From NCBI GenBank assembly GCA_963781105.1, contig CAWAED010000012.1:434001-498000 (forward strand): a stretch of 64,000 nt of DNA, in the 5' to 3' direction. The notes below the pieces were generated by a model that was not told where the DNA came from, made no database searches, and was given only the letters and a program-made list of their open reading frames with translations. The stretch is from Palsa-295 sp963781105. GTDB taxonomy: Bacteria; Acidobacteriota; Terriglobia; Acidiferrales; UBA7541. This document shows, piece after piece, positions 17,010 to 26,520 of this stretch; position 1 is the first letter of the stretch, and the number at the start of each line of letters is the position of its first letter. A program made the position numbers and the translations under genes.

Positions 17010-18398
17010 ATGAAGTGCAACAACATCCTCGAAGCCATCGGCAACACGCCCATCGTCCGCCTGAATCGCCTGGCGAAAGACTCCGCCGCCGAAGTCTGGG
17101 TCAAAGCCGACTACATGAATCCCGGCGGCTCGGTAAAAGACCGCATCGGCATCTCCATGATCGAAGAAGCCGAACGCACCGGCAAACTCAAGCCCGGCGG
17201 CACCATCATCGAAGGGACTTCCGGCAACACCGGCCTGGGGCTCGCCCTCGTTGCCTGCGTGCGCGGCTACAAAGTCGTCTTCACTATCACCGACAAGCAA
17301 TCGCGCGAAAAAATTGATCTGCTTAAAGCTTTTGGCGCCGAAGTAATCGTCTGCCCCACCGCCGTCGAGCCCGAAGATCCGCGCAGCTATTATTCCGTCG
17401 CCGCAAAACTCGCGCGCGAAATTCCCAATTCCTTCTATCCCAATCAGTACGCCAATCCCATGAATCCGGAAGCGCACTATCGCTCCACCGGCCCGGAAAT
17501 TTGGAAGGACACCGAAGGAAAGATTACGCACTTCGTGTGTGGCATCGGCACCGGCGGCACCATCTCCGGCGTGGGACGCTACCTCAAGGAACAAAATCCC
17601 AACGTCAAAATCATCGGCGTGGATCCGATCGGCTCCCTCTACTACGAAAAGGTCAAGACCGGGAAAGTCGGCAAGGCCCTCACCTACGTCGTCGAAGGCA
17701 TCGGCGAAGATTTTTTCCCCGGCACCATGAACCTGGGGATTCTCGACGACGTCCTTCAGGTTAACGACGAAGAATGTTTCGTCTGGGCTCGCCGTCTCGC
17801 GAAACAAGAAGGCATTTTCACCGGAGGTTCGGGCGGCGGCTGCATCTCCGCCGCGCTAAAAATTGCCAAGGCCGCGAAGAAAGGCGATTTCATCGTAGCC
17901 TTCGCGCCGGATTCCGGCTCAAGATACATGTCCAAAGTTTTCAACGACGGCTGGATGCGCGAGCACGGCTACGTAGATGCCGAAGTCACTCTCTCCGCCG
18001 CCGACGTAATCCGCGTCAAACGCCAGAACGGCAAAACGCGCGAGATGATCGTCGCCGGTCCGTATCAAACGGTTTTCCATGCACTGCAAACCATGCAGCA
18101 ACAGGACATCTCGCAGCTTCCCGTCTTCGAAGAAGGAAAATCCATCGGCACGGTCTTCGAAGACCAAATCCTAAATCTCGCGCTGCAAGGCAAAGACCTG
18201 CGCAAGCTCGTCATCCGCGAAGTCATGGGCGCCCCGCTCCCGCAGGTTGCCGCGAACTCTCCCGTCGAGCGGGTCACCTATATCCTCAGCCACGATAGCC
18301 CCGCCGTCTTCGTCGAAATGCCCGGCGCCAAACTCGAAGTCCTCACCAAGTTCGATCTCATGGACACCGTCGCAGGCCTAGTCGGCCAAAAGCGCTAA
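17010..18398 (+). CDS. PLP-dependent cystathionine beta-synthase with CBS domains
   Basis: The product has 462 residues. The N-terminal fold-type II PLP domain carries the Schiff-base lysine K43 in NPGGSVKDRIG, the phosphate loop EGTSGNTG and the GTGGTISGVGRYL loop. The C-terminal 130 residues form two CBS motifs, from PYQTVFHALQTMQQQDISQL to VLTKFDLMDTVAGL. That layout is cystathionine beta-synthase-like; a cysteine synthase with CBS domains cannot be excluded. The ATG at 17010 starts at the conserved NNILEAIGNTPIVRL. It converts serine or O-acetylserine in the cytoplasm. Confidence 0.88.
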   Translation: MKCNNILEAIGNTPIVRLNRLAKDSAAEVWVKADYMNPGGSVKDRIGISMIEEAERTGKLKPGGTIIEGTSGNTGLGLALVACVRGYKVVFTITDKQSREKIDLLKAFGAEVIVCPTAVEPEDPRSYYSVAAKLAREIPNSFYPNQYANPMNPEAHYRSTGPEIWKDTEGKITHFVCGIGTGGTISGVGRYLKEQNPNVKIIGVDPIGSLYYEKVKTGKVGKALTYVVEGIGEDFFPGTMNLGILDDVLQVNDEECFVWARRLAKQEGIFTGGSGGGCISAALKIAKAAKKGDFIVAFAPDSGSRYMSKVFNDGWMREHGYVDAEVTLSAADVIRVKRQNGKTREMIVAGPYQTVFHALQTMQQQDISQLPVFEEGKSIGTVFEDQILNLALQGKDLRKLVIREVMGAPLPQVAANSPVERVTYILSHDSPAVFVEMPGAKLEVLTKFDLMDTVAGLVGQKR

Positions 18399-18717
18399 GA
18401 ATTCTGTCGTGAACGTACGCTCTCGAAGGCCAGGATTTTGGTCCCATCACGCCGCCAGGCGCCGTCGGAAAGCCGGGCGCTAGTCATCGGAAGGGCGGGA
18501 CTTCAGTCCCGCCGTACGGGTTGCTATGTGAAATATCGGTTTTTTCGTCAGGGCACGGCTTTAGCCGCTGAGGTCTCGGACCGCTAATTCTCGCCCGCGC
18601 TCGTATCCCGAAACTCCAAAGCCTTTACATTCTTAACGCTCACTTTACTGGCTCTTTAGCAGTCTCACATCTATCCGGAAAATCCCGGCGCAGGGCGAAA
18701 ACGCGGGAAGGGCGGCT
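18399..18717 (+). repeat. Intergenic region with family-3 hairpins
   Basis: This 319-bp spacer contains the perfect hairpin GGCGGGAC-TTCA-GTCCCGCC (18494-18513) and a weaker GGC-TTTA-GCC hairpin near 18557-18566. Both have the C(TTYA)G core shared with copies elsewhere in the window. No gene is seen. The promoter of the sensor kinase gene is probably in the last 100 bp. Confidence 0.65.
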
Positions 18718-20445
18718 TTGGATTTGGGAACAATCAAACGGCGGGCATGGCTCTCCTGGGCCTCAGTGATTCTGCTCGCGATTCTTTGCGCCGTGCTCGC
18801 TGTGCTGCAATATCGTTGGACCGCTCAGGTCGCCGCCGGCGAACAATTGCGCCTCAAAAGCAACTTGGATTCCCGCCTCGAACTTCTCCGCCGCAGTTTC
18901 AACGAGCGCATTGATTCGGCGTGCCTCGCTTTCGTGCCATCGTCCGCGGAATTCGCGAAGCAAAGCGCCGAAGACGCATACCTGGAAAAATATCGCGCGC
19001 AACGCGCCTCGCAAGCCGATATCGTCTCAACCGTCGCGCTCGCCATCCCGCACGGGAACGAACTCACGCTCTTGATTCCGGACGCCGTAGGAAGCCGCTT
19101 CATAGAAACCGCTTGGCCCTCCGATTGGATCTCCATCCACAACGAACTTCTCGCCCGCGCGAATGGCGGCCCTCCTGGGCCAAGCCTTCCGCAAATTCCC
19201 ACGCTTCGCGCCATCCCGCATTTTGGCCGCGAAGAAGGCCGCCTCGGACGCACGATTTCGCGCGAGCAGGATTGGCTGATCCTCAAACTCAATGACCCCT
19301 ACATCGCGCGCACTCTCGTTCCCGAGATGTTGAACAGTTATCTCGGTGTTTCCGGCAAGCTCGATTACGATGCGCAAGTCGTCGTCAATCAGGTTCCTTT
19401 TACTCCGCTCTATGATTCCGCGCCGCGCCCTCCGCGCAGCAAAATTTGGACTCCGGACGCGTCCGTCGCCCTTATGGAAACCACGCCGCCCGTGTCCTCA
19501 TTCGTCCGTGCGTCAGCGGAACGCGCGGCCACGTCTCCGTCTCTGCCGCCATTTCCCGCGCGCGCTTCCGGATTGTGGCTCTTGCGTGTGCACCATCACG
19601 CCGGCTCGCTCGAGTCTATCGTCGCCGGAGCGCGCCGCCGCAACCTTGCGCTCTCGGCGGGACTATTGCTTCTGATTCTTGCGACGGTGGCTTCGCTAGT
19701 GCGCTCCTCCCGTCGCGAACGCCAAATGGCCGAGCTGCAGATGAATTTCGTCGAAGGCGTCTCGCATGAACTGCGCACGCCGCTCACTGTGATCCGCACC
19801 GCGGCGTTCAATCTGCGCGGCAATCTCGCGCAAAAGCCCGATCAGGTCGTTCGCTACGGCTCGTTAATTCAAACTGAGAGCGAGAAGTTAACCGCGCTCG
19901 TGGACCAAGTGCTGAGTTACGGCAGCGCGCGCTCCGGGCGCGTCATCGCCCAGCGCTCGCCCGTCGCGATTGACGCGCTCATCGAAAGCACCCTGCAGTC
20001 CAGCCGCCTCGACTTCGAAAATTCGAATCTCACCATCGAGAAGAAAATCGCGCCCGATCTGCCCCTGGTTCTCGCCGATCCTGAAGCCATGGAGCACGTA
20101 CTGCAAAATCTTTTTGAAAACGCCGTGAAATACGGCACGCAATCAAGCAACTGGATCGGAATCTTCGCCGCCGCCGCACCGCCCAATGGCGCGCCCGCTG
20201 TCGAAATCCGGGTCGCCGACCACGGCCCGGGCATACCCAAAGAAGAACGCGAACATATTTTCGATTCTTTCTATCGCGGGCGCCGCGCCGTACACGACCA
20301 GATTCACGGCACCGGCCTCGGCCTCACTCTCGCAAAACAAATTGTGGAAGCTCACGGCGGCACCATCGCCGTGAAAAGCCAGCCCAACGAAGGCACCGAG
20401 TTCATAGTCAGAATTCCCGCTGTCTCAGCCGGAGCGCCGGAATGA
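18718..20445 (+). CDS. Sensor histidine kinase
   Basis: The kinase has 575 residues with a TTG start behind GGAAGGG. Membrane helices at about 13-31 and 309-328 enclose a periplasmic sensor region of about 275 residues with no domain I recognise. The HisKA box has phospho-acceptor H350 (FVEGVSHELRTPLT). The ATPase domain shows NLFENAVKYG (N box), DHGPGIP (G1) and GTGLGLTL (G2). Its last codons overlap the response regulator start by 4 bp, so the two are translationally coupled. The signal sensed is unknown. Confidence 0.93.
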   Translation: MDLGTIKRRAWLSWASVILLAILCAVLAVLQYRWTAQVAAGEQLRLKSNLDSRLELLRRSFNERIDSACLAFVPSSAEFAKQSAEDAYLEKYRAQRASQADIVSTVALAIPHGNELTLLIPDAVGSRFIETAWPSDWISIHNELLARANGGPPGPSLPQIPTLRAIPHFGREEGRLGRTISREQDWLILKLNDPYIARTLVPEMLNSYLGVSGKLDYDAQVVVNQVPFTPLYDSAPRPPRSKIWTPDASVALMETTPPVSSFVRASAERAATSPSLPPFPARASGLWLLRVHHHAGSLESIVAGARRRNLALSAGLLLLILATVASLVRSSRRERQMAELQMNFVEGVSHELRTPLTVIRTAAFNLRGNLAQKPDQVVRYGSLIQTESEKLTALVDQVLSYGSARSGRVIAQRSPVAIDALIESTLQSSRLDFENSNLTIEKKIAPDLPLVLADPEAMEHVLQNLFENAVKYGTQSSNWIGIFAAAAPPNGAPAVEIRVADHGPGIPKEEREHIFDSFYRGRRAVHDQIHGTGLGLTLAKQIVEAHGGTIAVKSQPNEGTEFIVRIPAVSAGAPE

Positions 20446-21125
20446 CTCCGCGCATCCTCATCGTCGAGGACGAGCCCGGCTTGGTTCTAACGATCTCCGA
20501 CCTGCTGACGCCGGAAGGTTACGAAGTTGCCGCAGCCACCGATGGCGCGTCAGGCCTCGCGATGGCCACCGAGGAGCAATTCTCCGTCATCATCCTCGAC
20601 GTGATGCTGCCGAAAAAAACCGGCTTCGACGTCTGCCGCGAACTGCGGCAAAAAGGCGTGGACTCCGCGATCCTGATGCTCACCGCGAAAACGCAAGTCG
20701 TGAATCGCGTCGTCGGCCTGAAACTGGGCGCCGACGATTACCTCGCAAAGCCTTTCGACCCCACCGAATTACTCGCGCGCATCGAAGCGCTCTTGCGCCG
20801 CGTGCACAAAGAGCGCCGCATCGCCGTGCGCACCTTCCGCTTCGACGACGTGGAAATTGATTTTGATCGCTCCGAAATCCTGAAAGGCGGCCAGCAAGTG
20901 GAAGTCGCCGCCAAGGAACTTCTATTATTGCGATATTTGGTGGATCACCGCGACCGCGTAGTCCCGCGCGAGGAAATCCTGCAGAAAGTCTGGCAGTACG
21001 ACAGCCAGGTCACATCCCGCACTGTAGACGTCCACGTCTCGTGGCTACGCCAAAAACTCGACAACTCCCAAAATCCCAAACACATTCAAACCGTAAGAGG
21101 CAAAGGCTACCGCTTCACCGCGTAA
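20442..21125 (+). CDS. OmpR-family response regulator
   Basis: The protein has 227 residues. The receiver domain has the acidic pocket at E9-D10, phosphoacceptor D53 (VIILDVMLP) and K103 (YLAKPFD). The C-terminal winged-helix domain contains VEVAAKELLLLRYLVDH and ends HIQTVRGKGYRFTA, typical of OmpR/PhoB proteins. It is paired with the upstream kinase through an ATGA overlap. Its targets are unknown. Confidence 0.95.
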   Translation: MTPRILIVEDEPGLVLTISDLLTPEGYEVAAATDGASGLAMATEEQFSVIILDVMLPKKTGFDVCRELRQKGVDSAILMLTAKTQVVNRVVGLKLGADDYLAKPFDPTELLARIEALLRRVHKERRIAVRTFRFDDVEIDFDRSEILKGGQQVEVAAKELLLLRYLVDHRDRVVPREEILQKVWQYDSQVTSRTVDVHVSWLRQKLDNSQNPKHIQTVRGKGYRFTA

Positions 21126-21222
21126 TCAGCGAACAGCGGCCGAACATCCATCCCGGCGCATTATGTTGGTGATTTTCTCTGCGCCCTCGGCATCTCTGCG
21201 GTAAAAGCGGTTGTCGCCCGGT

Positions 21223-21818
21223 CTATCCTTCATGCTTCACATCCCGAAAATCCGTCCGCACCTCCGCAATGCCCGCGCGATAAGCCTTCGCATCGCCATA
21301 CGGCAAAAAATGCGGATAACGGTCGTGCGCATGCAGAATGCGATGCGCGTGCCGGATCGGGCACCAGTGCTGCTCGGTGCGGGCCGCGATTTCCACCACG
21401 TAAGCCATCAACCCATTGCCATACGAGCAGTAAGCGCAATCAATGCGCTCCGGCAAATTCAGATAACACAATTTCCCGCGTCAAAGATGATGTAGTCCGA
21501 CCGCCGCACCTTCGGTATCCCATAAATCGGAAACGAAAATCCCTGATACAGCGTGATGAACAAATCCAGGATCATGAACGGAATGATGCAGCCATAAATA
21601 AACGGCGAAGTCAGCGCCACGAAAAATCGCGATCCGCGAATATAGGCCCACAGCGATTCCTGCAGCCGCGCGTGCTCGATCCGTACTTCATCAGAAAACC
21701 AGACTTTGCGCTTGCGGAGTTCGTAGAACGGCCCGCGAAACTCCGCGTCGCGGTCCGGCTCGGTCGTCACCTGCACCAATGGCTCGTTTTTCTTCGCACT
21801 GCTCTCAGTCATGGTCAA
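21223..21818 (-). pseudogene. Frameshifted conserved membrane-associated protein
   Basis: The first part (ATG at 21818) has 119 residues with a membrane stretch FFVALTSPFIYGCIIPFMIL and then IPKVRRSDYIIFDAG. It stops at 21459 after NCVI. The next frame continues the protein as KLCYLNLPERIDCAYCSYGNG and AARTEQHWCPIRHAHRI to 21223. One missing A in the AAA run at 21472-21474 explains the break: with a fourth A the frame reads DAGKLCYLNL. The whole protein would have about 197 residues. I recall similar proteins with a Cys-pair YCSYGNG motif; their function is unknown. It overlaps the upstream gene by 4 bp. It could be a true mutation or an assembly error. Confidence 0.8.
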
Positions 21819-22279
21819 TCCGCCAGCTGTAATCGTTCGAGATAAGCGTTGTACGCCGCTTTCACCTTCGCCGCCTCGGGCGCGCCTTTCGCGTAATTCT
21901 CGAGCGGCGTAATGAAATCATCCATCGCCTTATCAACCTGTTTAAATAACGTTGGATTGGTCTTGGATAGCGCGGTATCTCCGCCGTAGTCCTCCGCTTT
22001 GTCCCACACTCGTTCGAGGATGTGCGCCAATTCCGCCGCTGTCGCGCTATCTCCCTTTTGGAACGAGGCGTACGCCAGTTTCGCCAGCGCGCGATACGGT
22101 CCCATCTTGGTATTGTCCACGCCTCCATTGGGAGCCTGGTGCGTCGCCTGCGCCAAAGACGCAGCTGCAGGCGCGGCAATCGCCGCCGGGGCGACGGTCG
22201 GCGCAACTGCCACACAGCAAAACACCCCAATGCCGAGCGCGAGCACTAATCTCACAATCATTCGTGAAACACGGAACAT
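21815..22279 (-). CDS. Small secreted protein of unknown function
   Basis: The ATG at 22279 follows a strong GAGGAGG site, so I prefer it to the ATG at 22294. The product has about 154 residues. A signal peptide (MFRVSRMIVRLVLALGIGVF) and an Ala-rich linker precede a helical domain with YRALAKLAYASFQKGDSATA, HILERVWDKAEDYGG and VDKAMDDFITPLENYAK. This resembles small periplasmic helical proteins. It is co-transcribed with the frameshifted gene downstream. Confidence 0.75.
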   Translation of the reverse strand: MFRVSRMIVRLVLALGIGVFCCVAVAPTVAPAAIAAPAAASLAQATHQAPNGGVDNTKMGPYRALAKLAYASFQKGDSATAAELAHILERVWDKAEDYGGDTALSKTNPTLFKQVDKAMDDFITPLENYAKGAPEAAKVKAAYNAYLERLQLAD

Positions 22280-22399
22280 GCCGCCTCCTCGCATTCGCTT
22301 TTAAAACCGCTTCGCGCCGACTAGATAGCACACTTTCAAGGGCCCGCGCCGGAATATTGAGCCGACATCCGCCACACTGCGCGTCCGCCACCCCAATGG

Positions 22400-22405
22400 T
22401 ATAAT
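22400..22405 (+). promoter_or_regulatory. Predicted -10 box of the methyltransferase/MTHFR gene
   Basis: A perfect TATAAT lies 78 bp before the start codon, at the end of a GC-rich stretch. No good -35 box is seen 16-18 bp upstream. I looked for SAM- or B12-riboswitch features in the 198-bp leader region and found none. Confidence 0.4.
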
Positions 22406-22477
22406 TGTGAACTTTTTACAGCCCGCCGGAATCATCTGTGCGGCGTGCAATAAGAACGAAGGGGCTAGCAACAGAGC

Positions 22478-24352
22478 ATGCGAATCGAAGACTTCAACGA
22501 GCGGCTGAAACACTCCATCCTGGTCGGCGATGGAGCCATGGGCTCGCTGCTCTATGAGTCCGTGGGCCCGCAGCGCTGCGTGGACGAACTCAACACCACG
22601 CACGCCGAAGCCGTGTTCCACGTTCATCAGACCTATATCCAAGCCGGGGCGCAACTCATCGAGACCAACACGTTCAGCGCCAACCGCCATAAGCTCTCGC
22701 AATTCGGCATGGGTGACCGCGTCGCTGAGCTGAATCACCGCGCGGTAAAAATCGCCCGCGAGGCGCGCGAAGCCGCAAAACACGAAGTCCTGATCGCCGG
22801 TTCCATCGGCCCCCTCGGAATCGTTCAGCACGTCCGCGAACTGCCGCACGAGGAAATCGTCGCCATTTTCAAGGAACAAGCCGGCGCACTCGAAGAGCGC
22901 GGCGTGGATTTGTTCTTACTCGAAACCTTCAGCGACATCGAAGAACTTATTGCGGCGGTAGACGCCATCCGCTCGTTTTCGCGCCTACCCATCGCCGCGG
23001 AATTAACCTACTCGGACGAAGGCTCCACCTTCGGCGGCACGCGCCCACAAGACGCCTGGGAGAAATTGAAAGATAAAAATATTCAAACCATCGGCGCCAA
23101 CTGCACCATCGGCCCGCAACTTCTACTGCCGGTTCTCCGCGAACTCGCCACCACCGCGAAACTGCCGTTAACCGCCATGCCCAATGCGGGCTTCCCCAAA
23201 CGCGTCGGCGATCGCATCGTTTACCCAAAATCCTCACCCGAATATTTCGCGCTCTTCGCCCAGGAAGCCGCGGAAATCGGCGCGCGAATTCTCGGCGGCT
23301 GCTGCGGCACCACTCCCGAGCACATCCGCGCGATGGCCGAAGCCGTGAAGAAGCTGCATCCCGGAAAATCCAGCTCGGCGAATGGCGGTGTAAAAACCTC
23401 GGCGGCTACGATCGAAGTCTTCGAGCCCGCGGAACGTTTCCGCCGCATCGCCGCCCGCGAGCCGGAAAGCAAGCTCTGGCGAAAAATTCAAGTCGAGAAA
23501 TTCGTCACGTCGGTGGAAATTGATCCGCCCAAGGGCGTCACCATCGAACGCATCCTCGACCAGGTCAGCCGCGTGATGGCCTCCGGCGAGGTGGACTCAA
23601 TTGACATCAACAGCGGCACGCTCGCACGCGTCGGCATGGACGCACTCGTCCTCGCCGGCGCCCTCGAAGCGCACGGCTTTGAAACCGTCCCGCACGTCAC
23701 CACGCGAGACGCGAACATTATCGGCCTGCAAGCCATGCTCCTCGGCGCCTGGGCCGTCGGAGGCGTGCGCAACGTCCTCGCGATCACCGGCGACCCGCCG
23801 TCGCTCGGCGACCATCCTGAAACCAGCGGCGTCTACGAAGTGGATTCGATCGGCCTGGTAAAAGTTTTGTCGCGGCTGAATCAAGGCACCGACTGGGCCG
23901 GAAAAAGTCTCGGCGGAGCCACCAACTTCACCATCGGTGTTGCCGTAAACCCGGTCGCGGAAGATATTGACGAAGAGTTGCGGCGCTTTGAAGCCAAAAC
24001 AGAAGCCGGCGCGCATTTCGCGATGACCCAGCCGATTTTCGATCCCGAGCACTGGCAAGCGTTTCTAAAGCGCCTCGGCGGAAAATCCCCGGTGCCGATC
24101 GTCGTCGGCCTCTGGCCGCTCACAAGTTACAAACAAGCCCTGCGGCTCAATAACGAGGTCCCCGGCATCGTCATTCCCGAAACCACGCTGCGTGAAATGG
24201 AAAAAGCCGGCGAACACGCCCGCGAGCGCGGATTCATCCTCGCCCGCCGCATGCTCGATTGGGCGCGCACAGCACGGAGCGAAAGCATAGCCGGTGCGTA
24301 CCTGATAGCTCCGTTCAAGCGCTACGAGGAAATCCTTGAGTTATTCAAATGA
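22478..24352 (+). CDS. Bifunctional homocysteine S-methyltransferase / methylenetetrahydrofolate reductase
   Basis: The product has 624 residues. The N-terminal methyltransferase domain (about 1-300) has zinc ligands C209 (GANCTIGP), C275 and C276 (GGCCGTTPEH), and starts with LVGDGAMGSLL. The C-terminal half (about 335-624) is a methylenetetrahydrofolate reductase domain, with SVEIDPPKGV, NVLAITGDPPSLG and HFAMTQPIFDPEHW. This is the YitJ-type fusion that makes 5-methyl-THF and methylates homocysteine without the cobalamin domain of MetH. The actual methyl donor is not certain from sequence. It acts in the cytoplasm. Confidence 0.92.
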   Translation: MRIEDFNERLKHSILVGDGAMGSLLYESVGPQRCVDELNTTHAEAVFHVHQTYIQAGAQLIETNTFSANRHKLSQFGMGDRVAELNHRAVKIAREAREAAKHEVLIAGSIGPLGIVQHVRELPHEEIVAIFKEQAGALEERGVDLFLLETFSDIEELIAAVDAIRSFSRLPIAAELTYSDEGSTFGGTRPQDAWEKLKDKNIQTIGANCTIGPQLLLPVLRELATTAKLPLTAMPNAGFPKRVGDRIVYPKSSPEYFALFAQEAAEIGARILGGCCGTTPEHIRAMAEAVKKLHPGKSSSANGGVKTSAATIEVFEPAERFRRIAAREPESKLWRKIQVEKFVTSVEIDPPKGVTIERILDQVSRVMASGEVDSIDINSGTLARVGMDALVLAGALEAHGFETVPHVTTRDANIIGLQAMLLGAWAVGGVRNVLAITGDPPSLGDHPETSGVYEVDSIGLVKVLSRLNQGTDWAGKSLGGATNFTIGVAVNPVAEDIDEELRRFEAKTEAGAHFAMTQPIFDPEHWQAFLKRLGGKSPVPIVVGLWPLTSYKQALRLNNEVPGIVIPETTLREMEKAGEHARERGFILARRMLDWARTARSESIAGAYLIAPFKRYEEILELFK

Positions 24353-24367
24353 TCGCAGCGTGCAGAA

Positions 24368-25159
24368 CTAGAAGAACCAAAACCTCTTGCGCCTCTTCAA
24401 CGGTGTCGCCCCAGGACTAAGCCCCACATCCTCGTCCATCTCCGGCACCCAAGGCAGCGACTTGCCTTCAAACACCGCCATCGGATTATCCACCATCAAC
24501 GCCGTAGCCACATCCTCGCCGCGCCGCTTCGCCACGTGCTCGAACACTTCCTTCAATCGCAAAGGCCGCGTCGTCACGTTATGCGCGTCGCTGGCCACAA
24601 AATGTACCGCGTTCATCCCGATCCACTCTTCCGCCACTTCTTGCGCCGACTTCCCGAATTTCCCCAGCAGCGATTGCCCAGTCACCTGCGCATAACAACC
24701 CTGCCGCAGCCAGCGAAACAGTCGCTCCGGCTTCGATCGTATTAAAGGATTCCGTTCCGGGTGCGTGATGATCGGCCGCAAGCCCGCCAGATGCAATTCG
24801 TGCAGCGATTGGTCCATCGAAGGCGGAATCGAATAGTCGGCAAACTCTACCAGCAAATAGTTCTTTTGGTTCAGCGTAAAGCGGCGGGAATCGTGGCGTA
24901 TCTCGCGCAGGTTTTCAAAACTCAAATGAAAATCGCATCCCGTCGCGAAAACCAACCGCCCCTCGAATCGCGCCTGCAATTCATCGCGCCGCGCCTTTAC
25001 CAATTCGGGAACAAACGCGTGATTCGGATGCGCGTGCGGCGTCGAAATGACGTGCGTAATCCCATCCGCAATCGCCATTTCCGCCATTTCCACCGACATC
25101 TCAACCGAATCGGGACCGTCATCGAGACCGGCAAGTATGTGGCAATGAATATCAATCAT
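24368..25159 (-). CDS. PHP-family tyrosine-protein phosphatase (CpsB/YwqE-like)
   Basis: The ATG at 25159 places the family start exactly (MIDIHCHILAGLDDGPDSVE). Metal-binding histidines appear at H5 and H7, in STPHAHPNH, in ITHPERNP and in VASDAHN. This PHP fold is a manganese-dependent phosphotyrosine phosphatase that acts on capsule and exopolysaccharide BY-kinases. The product has 263 residues. It converges with the methyltransferase gene across 15 bp. No capsule locus is adjacent, but a UDP-sugar dehydrogenase gene lies 6 kb away. Confidence 0.88.
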   Translation of the reverse strand: MIDIHCHILAGLDDGPDSVEMSVEMAEMAIADGITHVISTPHAHPNHAFVPELVKARRDELQARFEGRLVFATGCDFHLSFENLREIRHDSRRFTLNQKNYLLVEFADYSIPPSMDQSLHELHLAGLRPIITHPERNPLIRSKPERLFRWLRQGCYAQVTGQSLLGKFGKSAQEVAEEWIGMNAVHFVASDAHNVTTRPLRLKEVFEHVAKRRGEDVATALMVDNPMAVFEGKSLPWVPEMDEDVGLSPGATPLKRRKRFWFF

Positions 25160-25491
25160 CGCAGCCGAGAATAACGCAGCGCGAAAGGGATAACAACGCG
25201 CGAGCCCGGCGCAGGTGCCCGCGAAGCACCACAACGCTGCGCACGAATTGGCCAGATTATTGCTTCCAGGCCTATGCAGCCCAGTGAAACTGTTTCATTT
25301 GCGGAATCGCCAAATGCCGCCGCGAATGCGCTGAAGTAACTCCCAATTCGGTCGAATCTGCACTTATCAGGAACTTTTCAGGCTCAACGCACGATCGGAG
25401 CGAGCACGCAAATGACAGCCGCCTTCCCAGACCGCCGCAGGCGAGCCTCAGCAAGATCGCCGGTACTAGTTTCGCGGGACCACACTTCAGG
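25160..25491. other. Intergenic region, no gene recognised
   Basis: These 332 bp lie between two minus-strand genes. A 60-codon minus-strand frame (25272-25454) has no recognisable features and no ribosome site. I see no hairpin, repeat copy or clear promoter. The promoter of the phosphatase gene must lie near its right-hand part. Confidence 0.5.
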
Positions 25492-26520
25492 TCACTTGAT
25501 CCGAAAGTCCGCCACGATCAACCTTGTATCCGCGGTCACATGCGGAGTGATCGCATGAAATCCCCACATATGCACCCAAGCGTTCCCCGTGCGTATCGTG
25601 AGAAATGATTTCATAATCCCCGGAGGAAAAAACGTCAGGAACACCATGATTGCAGACAGCGCCGCATGCGCGAGCGTGTCGTATCGCGTCCACGATTCGA
25701 ACACATGCAAGGCCGGATAGCTTGCCGCTCCCAGCAGGAACGCCGTCACCGGCGCCGTCAGTTTCGCGTAGCGCGGCTGCAAAATCGCGTAAATAAAAAT
25801 CATCACCGGCAGATCAGTGCCGAAAAGATGAAAGCTAAACGATAGCAGCCCGCCCACGATCTGTTGATGATGTGTCAGCCGCAAAAAATTCCCGCCGAGC
25901 GCCAAATCCAGGAAGCATCCGATCGCCATCACCACCAAAATCACGATCGTGTCGCTCTTCCAATTCGCCGACTTCAAGTTCAGCTGCTCGTGTGAATAGC
26001 CACGCAGCCGGAACACCACATACGGAACCAACGCGAAAAATATTCCGTTGTAAGCCGCAAACGCATACACCTCTTCCGGGGATTGCACTCGCGTCGCGCC
26101 CACGAGCGATCCATTCAGATGCAGTGCGATCCCCGCGCCGAAAAAGTGCAGCCCTATAAATCTTCCAGCCATTAAAACCACCGCGCCGTAAATCCACAAC
26201 AGTAAAGTCTCGCGCAGCGCCACGCCGCGCTCGGGCGCCCGCCCGGCTAGATCCGGCATCGGTCGCCGCCGCGTAATCAGCGCCACGAGGCCAATCTCCA
26301 GCACCAGAAACGCCAGCGCGATCGAACTGAAGATATCCATCTCCTTCGGGTCTCCCGGATGCGGCCCCATCGGCAGTGGCATCGTCCCCTGGCAAAGCTC
26401 CACCGCCGCCACGCTGATCAAAACCCAAAGAATCAGCGCGACCTGAAAACTCCGCTGCCTCACCAGGTAGCCGATCGTTGAACTCAAGTTGCCTCCGCGC
26501 CATGCTCGCGCAATTTCCAT
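25492..26520 (-). CDS. Polytopic membrane protein of unknown function
   Basis: The protein has 342 residues and about 8 hydrophobic helices, for example VALILWVLISVAAVELC, IALAFLVLEIGLVALI and TDLPVMIFIYAILQP. Loops carry a conserved-looking YSHEQLNLKSANWKSDTIV segment and several His residues (LTHHQQIVGG, HVFESWTRYDTLAH). The arrangement recalls CPBP-type intramembrane proteases, but the EExxxR motif of that family is absent, so I assign no function. It is transcribed alone. Confidence 0.7.
   Translation of the reverse strand: MEIARAWRGGNLSSTIGYLVRQRSFQVALILWVLISVAAVELCQGTMPLPMGPHPGDPKEMDIFSSIALAFLVLEIGLVALITRRRPMPDLAGRAPERGVALRETLLLWIYGAVVLMAGRFIGLHFFGAGIALHLNGSLVGATRVQSPEEVYAFAAYNGIFFALVPYVVFRLRGYSHEQLNLKSANWKSDTIVILVVMAIGCFLDLALGGNFLRLTHHQQIVGGLLSFSFHLFGTDLPVMIFIYAILQPRYAKLTAPVTAFLLGAASYPALHVFESWTRYDTLAHAALSAIMVFLTFFPPGIMKSFLTIRTGNAWVHMWGFHAITPHVTADTRLIVADFRIK

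Noticed and set aside
16485..17807. 440-codon open frame on the minus strand
   Set aside because: It is antisense to the CBS-domain PLP enzyme and the DCC gene, both with clear family motifs. High G+C sequence gives long shadow frames.
18549..18565. GGGCACGGCTTTAGCC considered as a sigma-54 promoter
   Set aside because: The GG-N10-GC spacing fits, but the sequence belongs to a family-3 hairpin repeat and lacks the TGGCA and TTGC bases.
22295..22477. Leader of the methyltransferase/MTHFR gene considered as a SAM or cobalamin riboswitch
   Set aside because: No B12 box, SAM-I core or terminator/antiterminator pair could be found by eye.
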